A stretch of DNA of 7,973 nucleotides from an uncultured Comamonadaceae bacterium (GTDB lineage Bacteria; Pseudomonadota; Gammaproteobacteria; Burkholderiales; Burkholderiaceae), in NCBI GenBank assembly GCA_946482115.1, contig CAMLQP010000128.1, positions 1-7,973 on the forward strand, read 5' to 3'. The position numbers were made by a program, and so were the translations under genes. Positions 1 through 5,773 of this stretch are shown here, in pieces. The notes below the pieces were generated by a model, which saw only the letters and a program-made list of their open reading frames with translations, was not told where the DNA came from and made no database searches. The stretch's first letter is position 1. Each line of letters begins with the position of its first letter.

Positions 1-74
1 GGGATGGTGCTTGCAGCCGGCTATGGTGCCACGGCACGGACAGCCCCGTGGCGCCTGTTGGTACATTGCAGGGC

Positions 75-989
75 ATGCCGCCTCGCCTCAATGCCGCCAC
101 CGCCACCTTGCTGACCATTCCGCCGCTGATGTGGGCGGGCAACGCCGTGGTGGGCCGGCTGGTGGGCGACCTGGTGCCGCCCATGACGCTGAACCTCCTG
201 CGCTGGGTGCTGGCGTTCGCGCTGCTGCTGCCCCTGGCCGCCTGGGTGCTGCGCCGCGACAGCGGGCTGTGGCCGCACTGGCGCCGCTTCGCGCTGCTGG
301 GCCTGCTCGGTGTGGGCTGCTACAACGCCCTGCAGTACCTGGCGCTGAAGACGTCCTCGCCGCTGAACGTGACGCTGGTGGCCGCGAGTTCGCCGGTGTT
401 CATGCTGTTCGTGGGGCGGCTGTTCTTCGGCGTGGCGGTGCCGCCGCGGGCGGTGCTGGGGGCGCTGCTGTCCATCACCGGCGTGCTGGTGGTGCTGGCT
501 CGTGGCGACGTGGCCGCGCTGATGCGCATACGGCTGGTGGCCGGCGACCTCTGGATTCTGCTGGCGACGCTGCTGTGGGCGTGGTACAGCTGGCTGCTGG
601 CGCGGCCCACCGAGCCCGCCCACATCCGGGGCGACTGGGCCGCCTTCCTGCTGGCGCAGATGGTTTTCGGCGTGGGCTGGGCCAGCCTGCTCACGCTGGG
701 CGAGTGGGGACTGATGGCGCCGGCGCAGGCCGAGGGCGCGATCCGCTGGGGCTGGCCCCTGGCCGCTGCGCTGGCCTATGTGGCCGTCGGCCCGTCGCTG
801 CTGGCCTACCGCTGCTGGGGCGCCGGCGTGCAGCGCGCCGGGCCGGCGGCGGCAGCGTTCTTCTCCAACCTCACACCGCTGTTCGCCGCCCTGATCTCCA
901 CGCTGGCGCTGGGCGAAACGCCACACGCCTATCACGCCCTGGCGTTCGGCCTCATCGTGGGCGGCATCCTGATTTCCTCTCGCCGCTGA
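75..989 (+). CDS. DMT-superfamily (EamA) inner-membrane transporter
   Basis: The 304-residue product is very hydrophobic and has the two tandem EamA halves of the drug/metabolite transporter superfamily, about residues 10-141 and 156-302, which gives about ten membrane helices. Family-like landmarks are the N-terminal PPLMWAGNAVVGR stretch (residues 16-28), the end of repeat one (SSPVFMLFVGRLFFG, 105-119) and the closing GETP segment (280-283) followed by a last hydrophobic helix and SSRR. Such proteins export or exchange small metabolites in the inner membrane; the substrate cannot be read from sequence. I chose the ATG at 75 because the conserved N-terminus begins there. A GTG at 48 is in frame and the frame is open to the left edge, so a longer start is possible, and neither start has a good Shine-Dalgarno. 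The gene converges on the SDR gene that ends at 1080. Family confidence is high; the start is uncertain. Confidence 0.9.
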   Translation: MPPRLNAATATLLTIPPLMWAGNAVVGRLVGDLVPPMTLNLLRWVLAFALLLPLAAWVLRRDSGLWPHWRRFALLGLLGVGCYNALQYLALKTSSPLNVTLVAASSPVFMLFVGRLFFGVAVPPRAVLGALLSITGVLVVLARGDVAALMRIRLVAGDLWILLATLLWAWYSWLLARPTEPAHIRGDWAAFLLAQMVFGVGWASLLTLGEWGLMAPAQAEGAIRWGWPLAAALAYVAVGPSLLAYRCWGAGVQRAGPAAAAFFSNLTPLFAALISTLALGETPHAYHALAFGLIVGGILISSRR

Positions 990-1011
990 CTGAGCCGGGA
1001 ACGCGGTGGAG

Positions 1012-1064
1012 CCGGCTTTGCCGGGCCGCTCGCGCTGTCCCCTCGGGGGGACGCCGCAGGCGGC
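1012..1064. repeat. Triple-hairpin GC-rich intergenic palindrome, possible bidirectional terminator
   Basis: This lies in the 90-bp gap between two convergent genes and folds as three successive hairpins. The first is CCGGC (1012-1016), loop TTT, GCCGG (1020-1024). The second is a perfect 6-bp stem GTCCCC (1037-1042), tetraloop TCGG, GGGGAC (1047-1052). The third is GCCG (1053-1056), loop CAGG, CGGC (1061-1064). There is no T-tract on either side, so it is not a canonical intrinsic terminator. From memory, similar CCCCTCGGGGGG-type palindromes recur between genes in Comamonadaceae genomes, so a REP-like repeat that also stabilises or ends both transcripts is the best reading. The structure is seen directly; the repeat identity and function are inferred. 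Confidence 0.55.
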
Positions 1065-1079
1065 GCGGGGGTGGAATGA

Positions 1080-1883
1080 TCAATACGTTCCGGGGTAGGC
1101 GCCGCCGTCGGCCAGGATGTTCTGGCCGGTGATGTAGCCGGCCTGCCGGCTGCACAGGAAGGCGCAGATCTGGCCGAACTCCTCCGGCGTGCCGAAGCGG
1201 CGTGCCGGGATGGTCTTGCGGCGCGCGTCCATGATGGCCTCGATCGGCTGGCCCGATTTTTCGGACGCGCCTTTCATGGTGCCCTTGAGCCGGTCGGTGT
1301 CGAAGGCGCCGGGCAGCAGGTTGTTGATCGTGACGCCCTGGGCCGCGATGGGGCTGCGCGCCAGGCCGGCGACGAAGCCGGTGAGGCCGCTGCGCGCGCC
1401 ATTGGACAGGCCCAGGATGTCGATGGGCGCCTTGACCGCGCTGGAGGTGATGTTGACGATGCGGCCGAAGCCGCGCGCGGCCATGCCGTCCACCGTGGCC
1501 TTGATCAGCTCGATGGGGGTCAGCATGTTGGCTTCCACCGCGGCGGTCCAGGCGGCGCGGTCCCATTGGCGGAAATCGCCGGGCGGCGGGCCGCCAGCGT
1601 TGGTGACCACGATACCGAAGTCGCGGCCCGGGCCGCCGGACAGCGAGAAGACCGCCTCGCGGCCCGCGTCGGTGGTGATGTCGGCGGCGACCGCCAGCAC
1701 CTGCTGGTCGTTGAAGCGGCGCCGCGCCTTCAGCCCCTCGGCCGCCGCCTGAAGGGCCTCGGCGCCGCGCGCGACCATGACCACGTGAGCCCCTTCGGCC
1801 ACCAGAGCCGCCGCGCAGCCCCAGCCCAGCCCTTTGCTGGCGCCGCAGACCAGCGCCCATTGGCGTTCAATACCCAAATCCAT
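1080..1883 (-). CDS. Divergent short-chain dehydrogenase/reductase (BKR-like SDR)
   Basis: The 267-residue product has a classical SDR layout of normal length: a nucleotide-binding turn GASKGLG (residues 14-20), an acidic D68 after strand four, a TNAGG motif (94-98), a serine-rich catalytic strand NITSSAV (144-150) and a C-terminal TGQNILADGG (252-261). The YxxxK pair expected 13 residues after S147 is replaced by S160-N-G-A-R164, so the usual Tyr and Lys are absent. This matches the known BKR-like divergent SDR group (cd05344), which is annotated as 3-oxoacyl-ACP reductase-like without a perfect catalytic tetrad. The true substrate is unknown. The ATG at 1883 starts the conserved fold and follows an AGAGAAG purine run 8 nt upstream; longer upstream frames lie inside the divergent gene and are not credible. 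It is divergent from the SH3b gene across 37 bp. Confidence 0.9.
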   Translation of the reverse strand: MDLGIERQWALVCGASKGLGWGCAAALVAEGAHVVMVARGAEALQAAAEGLKARRRFNDQQVLAVAADITTDAGREAVFSLSGGPGRDFGIVVTNAGGPPPGDFRQWDRAAWTAAVEANMLTPIELIKATVDGMAARGFGRIVNITSSAVKAPIDILGLSNGARSGLTGFVAGLARSPIAAQGVTINNLLPGAFDTDRLKGTMKGASEKSGQPIEAIMDARRKTIPARRFGTPEEFGQICAFLCSRQAGYITGQNILADGGAYPGTY

Positions 1884-1920
1884 AGAATGTGCTTCTCTGT
1901 TAATAAATGTTAAACATGCG
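1884..1920. promoter_or_regulatory. AT-rich divergent intergenic region with repeated TGTTAA
   Basis: This 37-bp gap between divergent starts is strikingly AT-rich against its surroundings. It holds two TGTTAA copies 10 bp apart (1898-1903 and 1908-1913) and an 11-bp palindrome ATGTT-A-AACAT (1907-1917). A weak minus-strand promoter can be drawn as CTGTCA (1927-1922), 16 bp, TATTAA (1905-1900), each box matching consensus at four of six positions, but its start point would fall in the Shine-Dalgarno of the SDR gene. The gap must contain at least part of the control of both genes; the exact boxes are not resolved. Confidence 0.35.
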
Positions 1921-2496
1921 ATGACAGCTTCCCATTCTGCCCTTGGGGCGTACCGGCGCTGGCTCACGGCCTGCGTGGTGGCGCTGACGGGTCTATGCAC
2001 CGCGTCCGGCGTGGTTGCCCAGCCCGCCGACGGCCTGATTGTCAAACGAGACACGCAACTGCGCAGCGCCCCGGCCGACAATGCCCCCGTGGTGGCGCCG
2101 GTCAAGGCCAACACGCCCGTGACCCGCCAGCCCGAGCGCCAGGGTGCCTTCGTGCAGGTCCAGGTCGACGGCAAGACCGGCTGGCTGCACATGTTCGACA
2201 TCGGCAGCCCCGCCAGCGCGGCGGCCTCCAGCGGCGGCGGCAACGTGCTCCGTGGCCTGGGCAGCATGTTCGCGCGTCCCACCTCGACCACGGTTTCGAC
2301 CACCACGGTCGGCATCCGCGGCCTGGACGCCAACGACATCGCCAACGCCCAGCCCAACGTCTCGGCAGTGACCACCGCCGAGGGCATGCGGGTTTCGGCG
2401 GCCGATGCGCAGCAGTTCGCGGCACGCTCGCAGCTGCGGGCCCAATCGGTGGAAGAACTGCCCGTACCCCAGCGGAGGCCCGGTGATGCGAACTGA
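1921..2496 (+). CDS. Secreted SH3b-domain protein paired with M48 protease
   Basis: The 191-residue product starts with a signal peptide (YRRW at 11-14, hydrophobic core 15-29, likely cut after VVA at 31-33). It then has a bacterial SH3 domain at about 36-92: VKRDTQLRSAPADNAPVV, then a loop ending in DGKTGWLHMFDIG. A Ser/Gly/Thr-rich linker follows, then a conserved-looking tail (GIRGLDANDI, 131-140) ending in VEELPVPQRR. SH3b modules in secreted bacterial proteins commonly bind peptidoglycan or partner proteins. The gene overlaps the M48 lipoprotein gene by 11 bp, so the two are translated together, and the SH3b protein may recruit or regulate the protease in the periplasm. The start at 1921 fits the signal peptide, although no Shine-Dalgarno is visible before it; an upstream in-frame start at 1834 would place coding sequence across the divergent gene and is rejected. 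Confidence 0.85.
   Translation: MTASHSALGAYRRWLTACVVALTGLCTASGVVAQPADGLIVKRDTQLRSAPADNAPVVAPVKANTPVTRQPERQGAFVQVQVDGKTGWLHMFDIGSPASAAASSGGGNVLRGLGSMFARPTSTTVSTTTVGIRGLDANDIANAQPNVSAVTTAEGMRVSAADAQQFAARSQLRAQSVEELPVPQRRPGDAN
2474..2478 (+). promoter_or_regulatory. Shine-Dalgarno of the M48 lipoprotein gene
   Basis: GGAGG sits seven bases before the ATG at 2486, inside the last codons of the SH3b gene. It fixes the start of the protease gene at 2486 rather than at in-frame upstream codons, because that start also begins a proper lipoprotein signal peptide. Confidence 0.8.
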
Positions 2497-3565
2497 ATCT
2501 TTCTTCTCCTCCCGCGTCCGGGCGATCACGCTGGGCGCTCTGAGCTTGGCAATGGCCGGCTGCGTGGCCACCTCGCCTGATCAGTCCGGCGGCCAGCAGG
2601 CCCTGACCGACGTGCTGCGCACCGTGGGTGCGGGCTCGGGCAATCCCACCATCAACGCGCTGGCGGGCGGCACCGGCACCGCCGCCCGGCCGGGCCAGGC
2701 CTCGGCCCTGGACATCATCGAAATGCTCAAGCAGTCGGTCGAGTCCATCGACGAGCCGCGCGAGATCGAGATCGGTCGCCAGCTCTCGGCCATCCTGCTG
2801 GGCAGCAAGCCGCTGCACCCTGACATGAAGCTGCAGGCCTACGTCAACCAGCTCGGCCGCTGGATCAGCCTGCAGTCGGCGCGGCCCAACCTGCCCTGGA
2901 CCTTCATGGTGCTGGACGACCCGGGCTTCAACGCCTTTGCCGCGCCCGGCGGCTACGTGTTCGTGACCAAGGGCCTGGTGGACGGCGCGCGCAACGAGGC
3001 CGAGCTGGCCGGCGTGATCGCGCACGAGATCGTGCACGTGGTGGAAAAGCACCACCTCAAGGCGCTGGCCAAGAACGCCCGCGCCGGCCTGGCCACCCAG
3101 CTGGTGGCCTCGCAGCTGCGCAACGACCTGGCCGGCAACGTGGGGGCGCAGTTTCTGGCGCTCGGCAAGAATCTCTATGCCAAGGGCCTGGACCGCGAGG
3201 ACGAGTACGAGGCCGACCGCAAGGGCGTGACGCTGGCCGGGCGCGCCGGCCTGGATCCGTACGGCCTGCCGTCGCTGCTGCACACGCTGGCCTCGGTGCG
3301 GCCGGACAACCCGCAGTACCTGCTGGCCCTGTCCACCCACCCGCCCACCGACGCGCGGCTGGACATGCTGGAGCAGTCCATGGGCACGCGCCTCTCGGCC
3401 TTGAGCAACCGGCCCTCGGTCACGGTCACCCAGCGCCTGACGCCGGTGGCCGTCCGCCCGCCGGCGCGCACCACAACCCCGACCGAGACGCCCACCACCA
3501 CCCGGCGCCCGCCGGTTCGCCGGCCTGCCACCACCCAGCAGCCGACGGCGCCAACGACGCGCTGA
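2486..3565 (+). CDS. M48-family zinc metalloprotease, lipoprotein
   Basis: The 359-residue product opens with a lipoprotein signal peptide whose lipobox MAGC puts the lipidated cysteine at residue 26, predicting attachment to a membrane leaflet facing the periplasm. The catalytic M48 domain spans about 90-300. It has the zinc and catalytic motif HEIVH (180-184), the third ligand probably E240 in DEYEAD, an upstream FAAPGGYVFVTKGLV stretch (151-165) typical of the family, and a closing STHPPTDARLDML segment (283-295). This is the arrangement of BepA/LoiP-type periplasmic proteases that clear misfolded outer-membrane proteins. After residue 312 comes a Thr/Pro/Arg-rich, presumably disordered tail of about 45 residues. 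Translation is coupled to the preceding SH3b gene (11-bp overlap). All core catalytic residues are present; the in vivo substrate is unknown. Confidence 0.93.
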   Translation: MRTESFFSSRVRAITLGALSLAMAGCVATSPDQSGGQQALTDVLRTVGAGSGNPTINALAGGTGTAARPGQASALDIIEMLKQSVESIDEPREIEIGRQLSAILLGSKPLHPDMKLQAYVNQLGRWISLQSARPNLPWTFMVLDDPGFNAFAAPGGYVFVTKGLVDGARNEAELAGVIAHEIVHVVEKHHLKALAKNARAGLATQLVASQLRNDLAGNVGAQFLALGKNLYAKGLDREDEYEADRKGVTLAGRAGLDPYGLPSLLHTLASVRPDNPQYLLALSTHPPTDARLDMLEQSMGTRLSALSNRPSVTVTQRLTPVAVRPPARTTTPTETPTTTRRPPVRRPATTQQPTAPTTR

Positions 3566-3579
3566 GCCCGGCGCGCGGG

Positions 3580-4473
3580 TCAGCGCGCGCGGGTGACCAC
3601 CAGGATGCCGGCCAGCACCAGCGCGGTGCCGGCCAGCACCCAGGCGGTGAAAGGCTCATCGAGCAGCCAGACCCCCAGCGCGATGGTCGACAGCGGCCCG
3701 AGCATGCCGGTCTGGGCAGTCAGGCCGGCGCCGATGCGCTCGATCGCCATCATGACCATCAGCACCGGCGCGGCGGTGCAGAACACGGCGTTCAGCACCG
3801 ACAGGCCGATGACCTCGGGCGCCACCACGGCCGTACCCAGCGGTCGCAGAAGAACGAACTGCAGCAGGCACAGCACGCAGGCCACCGAGGTGGCCAGTCC
3901 CACCAGCCGCAGCGACCCGAGGCGCTTGACCAGCTCGCCGCTGTAGACCAGGTAGACCGCGTAGCTGATCGCGCTCAGGAACACCAGCAGCGCGCCCAGC
4001 GCGGCGGTGCCGCCCTCGAAGCTGACCTCATGCCCGAACACCAGCAGCACGCCGGCATAGCTGATGCCCATGGCCGCCGCCTGCCGCCCGGAGATGGCGC
4101 GGCCATAGAGCAGCCAGCCCAGCAGCAGCACCAGCGTCGGGTTGAGGTAGAGGATCAGGCGCTCCAGGCTGGCGCTGATGTATTGCAGGCCCCAGAAGTC
4201 GAGGAAGCTGGCGAGGTAGTAGCCGCTGAAGCCGAGGCCCAGGATGCCCCACAGGTCGCGCCGCGTCAGCGGCGGCTGACCGCGGCTGGCCCACCAGGCC
4301 ATGACCGCGAACAGCGGGAACGCGAACAGCATGCGGTACATGATGAGCGTGACGGCGTCGACGCCGTGGCGGTAGGCCAGCTTGACGATGATGGCCTTGC
4401 CGCTGAAGGCAATGGCACCGGCGCTGGCGAGCAGCAGGCCGGAGGCGAGATGGGCAGGGCGGGCGTCGGACAT
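3580..4473 (-). CDS. DMT-superfamily (EamA) inner-membrane transporter
   Basis: The 297-residue product has about ten hydrophobic segments in two EamA halves, about 11-146 and 157-294. Recognisable family stretches are FWGLQYISASLERLILYLNP (93-112) in the first half and GAGLTAQTGMLGPLSTIALG (248-267), then LLDEPF (270-275), in the second. The first half has GRAIS (124-128) where the family often has a GE pair. It is not closely similar by eye to the transporter at 75-989, so they look like separate paralogues. The ATG at 4473 gives MSDARPAHLASG followed by the first helix; an in-frame ATG at 4527 would add 18 polar residues that precede the fold. The gene converges on the protease gene with a 14-bp gap and is divergent from the PQQ-enzyme gene by 68 bp. 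The transported substrate cannot be inferred. Confidence 0.92.
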   Translation of the reverse strand: MSDARPAHLASGLLLASAGAIAFSGKAIIVKLAYRHGVDAVTLIMYRMLFAFPLFAVMAWWASRGQPPLTRRDLWGILGLGFSGYYLASFLDFWGLQYISASLERLILYLNPTLVLLLGWLLYGRAISGRQAAAMGISYAGVLLVFGHEVSFEGGTAALGALLVFLSAISYAVYLVYSGELVKRLGSLRLVGLATSVACVLCLLQFVLLRPLGTAVVAPEVIGLSVLNAVFCTAAPVLMVMMAIERIGAGLTAQTGMLGPLSTIALGVWLLDEPFTAWVLAGTALVLAGILVVTRAR

Positions 4474-4529
4474 TGCCGTCGAGGCTAGCACAGCGCTTCG
4501 CGTCTGCCGACAATGGGTCCATCGCATTT

Positions 4530-4535
4530 GAGGAA
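4530..4535 (+). promoter_or_regulatory. Shine-Dalgarno of the PQQ dehydrogenase gene
   Basis: GAGGAA lies six bases before the ATG at 4542 and selects that start, which also begins the signal peptide. The remaining 68-bp divergent gap has no convincing promoter boxes; GACAAT at 4509-4514 is a possible -10 with only a poor -35. Confidence 0.65.
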
Positions 4536-4541
4536 GCCACC

Positions 4542-5654
4542 ATGCGCCGTTCGCTCATGCTCCTGCTGCTCTCCGGCTGGCTGGCCGCTGCCGGACAGGC
4601 CCAGACCTTCAGACCCGAGGTGGTGGCGGCCGGCCTTCAGAACCCCTGGGGAATGGCCTTCATCGGCGACGGCCAGGTGCTCGTGACGGAGCGGCCCGGG
4701 CGGATGCGACTGATCCCGGCGCGCGGCGAGCCGGGGCCGCCCATCGAAGGCCTGCCGCCCATCGACGCGGTGGGGCAGGGCGGCCTGCTCGATGTGGCCG
4801 CCGACAGCGGCTTCGCCACCAACCGTCGGGTCTATTTCTGCTTTTCCGAGCCCGGCGGGGGTGGCAACTCCACTGCGCTGGCCTCAGCGCGGCTGTCCGA
4901 TGACAGCCGCCGCCTCGAGCAGGTGCGCGTGATCTTCAGCCAGAAGCCCAAGTTCTCCAGCCGGCTGCATTTCGGCTGCCGCATCGTCGAGGCACCGGAC
5001 GGCACCCTGTTTCTGGCCCTGGGCGACCGCTACGCCCGCATGGCCGATGCCCAGACCCTGGACAACCACCACGGCAAGGTGGTGCGCATCCACAAGGACG
5101 GCAGCGTGCCCCGGGACAACCCGCTGGTCGGCCGAGCCGGTGCGTTGCCAGAGATCTGGAGCTGGGGTCACCGCAACCCTCAGGGAGCCACCTGGGGGCC
5201 GGACAACCGGCTGTGGGTGGGCGAGCACGGCCCGCAGGGGGGTGACGAGATCAACCGGCCCGAAGCGGGCAGGAACTACGGCTGGCCGGTCATCACCCAT
5301 GGCGAGAACTACGGCGGCGGGCCGATCGGCGAAGGCATCACCGCCCGTGCGGGCCTGGAGCAGCCGCTGCACCACTGGACGCCTTCGATCGCGCCTGCCG
5401 GCATGGCCTTTCTGACCAGCGACCGTTACGGTGCCGCCTGGCGGGGCAGCCTGTACGTGGCCTCGCTCAAGTTCCGCTACGTCGCGCGCCTGCAGTGGCG
5501 CGACGAGGGCGGCGTGCCGCGCGTGGTCCGGGAGGACCGGCTGCTGACCGACATCGGGCAGCGCGTGCGCGATATCCGGCAGGGCCCGGACGGCCTGCTC
5601 TACCTCCTGACCGACGACCGCGATGGCCGCCTGATCCGGCTGCTTCCGGGCTGA
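4542..5654 (+). CDS. Secreted PQQ-dependent sugar dehydrogenase (YliI/Asd-like)
   Basis: The 370-residue product has a signal peptide (MRRS, hydrophobic core 5-17, AxA-type cut near residue 20) and then one six-bladed beta-propeller of the soluble glucose/aldose dehydrogenase family. Landmarks are GLQNPWGMAF (31-40), VLVTERPGRM (46-55), the active-site HFGCR with the likely catalytic base H143, LALGD (158-162), TLDNHHGKVVRI (172-183), IWSWGHRNPQG (205-215), VGEHGPQGGDEIN (226-238) and GRNYGWPV (243-250). Relatives such as E. coli YliI oxidise aldose sugars in the periplasm with PQQ bound to the propeller. No PQQ-biosynthesis gene is in the window, so the cofactor must be made elsewhere or taken up. 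Two cysteines, C100 and C146, are present in the mature chain, the second right beside the catalytic motif. The actual substrate is unproven. Confidence 0.92.
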   Translation: MRRSLMLLLLSGWLAAAGQAQTFRPEVVAAGLQNPWGMAFIGDGQVLVTERPGRMRLIPARGEPGPPIEGLPPIDAVGQGGLLDVAADSGFATNRRVYFCFSEPGGGGNSTALASARLSDDSRRLEQVRVIFSQKPKFSSRLHFGCRIVEAPDGTLFLALGDRYARMADAQTLDNHHGKVVRIHKDGSVPRDNPLVGRAGALPEIWSWGHRNPQGATWGPDNRLWVGEHGPQGGDEINRPEAGRNYGWPVITHGENYGGGPIGEGITARAGLEQPLHHWTPSIAPAGMAFLTSDRYGAAWRGSLYVASLKFRYVARLQWRDEGGVPRVVREDRLLTDIGQRVRDIRQGPDGLLYLLTDDRDGRLIRLLPG

Positions 5655-5676
5655 CGGGCCTTCACCCGATGCCACC

Positions 5677-5688
5677 AGGGTAAACCCT
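5677..5688. promoter_or_regulatory. Upstream palindrome AGGGT-AA-ACCCT
   Basis: This 12-bp perfect inverted repeat (5-bp arms, AA centre) lies 20 bp upstream of the main operator. It shares the core GTAAAC (5680-5685) with the operator copy at 5711-5716, 31 bp away, which is close to three helical turns. It may be an auxiliary site for the same regulator. A chance match is possible at this length. Confidence 0.35.
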
Positions 5689-5697
5689 ATACCATCC

Positions 5698-5725
5698 AAA
5701 TAGTTTAGGTGTAAACTATTTACAC
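5698..5725. promoter_or_regulatory. Composite operator of overlapping inverted repeats
   Basis: Two overlapping palindromes are visible in an AT-rich island. The larger has perfect 10-bp arms, AAATAGTTTA (5698-5707) and TAAACTATTT (5712-5721), around GGTG. The second has 7-bp arms, GTGTAAA (5709-5715) and TTTACAC (5719-5725), around CTA. They share the middle segment, so one bound dimer could exclude or cooperate with another. This size and symmetry suit a MarR- or TetR-family repressor, both common controllers of aromatic CoA pathways. A candidate -10, TAAACT (5712-5717), lies inside it, so binding would block transcription of the fusion gene that follows; no good -35 is seen. The symmetry is direct; the regulator is inferred. 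Confidence 0.75.
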
Positions 5726-5773
5726 ATGAATTTGGAAACCATGGCACGGCAGCCAGTCAGGAGGTTCCGGTGA
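5726..5773 (+). other. Tiny ORF overlapping the GTG start of the fusion gene
   Basis: An ATG at 5726, immediately after the operator, opens a 15-codon frame, [15 protein letters not shown], whose TGA (5771-5773) overlaps the next gene's GTG as GTGA. There is no Shine-Dalgarno, but if transcription began near 5724 it would be leaderless. It could couple translation to the next gene or be chance; nothing beyond its position supports it. Confidence 0.15.
5759..5764 (+). promoter_or_regulatory. Strong Shine-Dalgarno that fixes a GTG start
   Basis: AGGAGG followed by five bases precedes the GTG at 5770. The reading frame there begins at once with the dinucleotide-binding motif of the enzyme, so GTG is the real start even though ATG codons lie nearby in another frame. 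Confidence 0.85.

Noticed and set aside
26..37. 12-bp palindrome GTGCC-AC-GGCAC near the left edge
   Set aside because: It is short, has a two-base centre and lies in GC-rich DNA with too little upstream sequence to judge it, so chance is likely.
21..935. Minus-strand and alternate plus-frame long ORFs over the first transporter
   Set aside because: They encode Arg/Gln/Ala-rich low-complexity protein without motifs, whereas the frame at 75-989 gives a clean EamA transporter.
2102..3340. Long minus-strand open frame opposite the SH3b and M48 genes
   Set aside because: It has no domain and biased composition, and it covers the catalytic HEIVH region of a convincing gene on the other strand.
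3566..3579. CCCG-GCGCG-CGGG hairpin between the protease and the second transporter
   Set aside because: The stem is only 4 bp, there is no T-tract, and such GC repeats are expected by chance here. It is not strong enough to call a terminator.
75..4473. The two DMT transporters as a recent duplication flanking an island
   Set aside because: Their aligned motifs differ throughout, and no flanking direct repeats, integrase or composition shift are seen.
5655..5668. CGGG-CCTTCA-CCCG as a terminator for the PQQ enzyme gene
   Set aside because: The 4-bp stem has no following T-run. Read-through into the next region cannot be excluded or shown.
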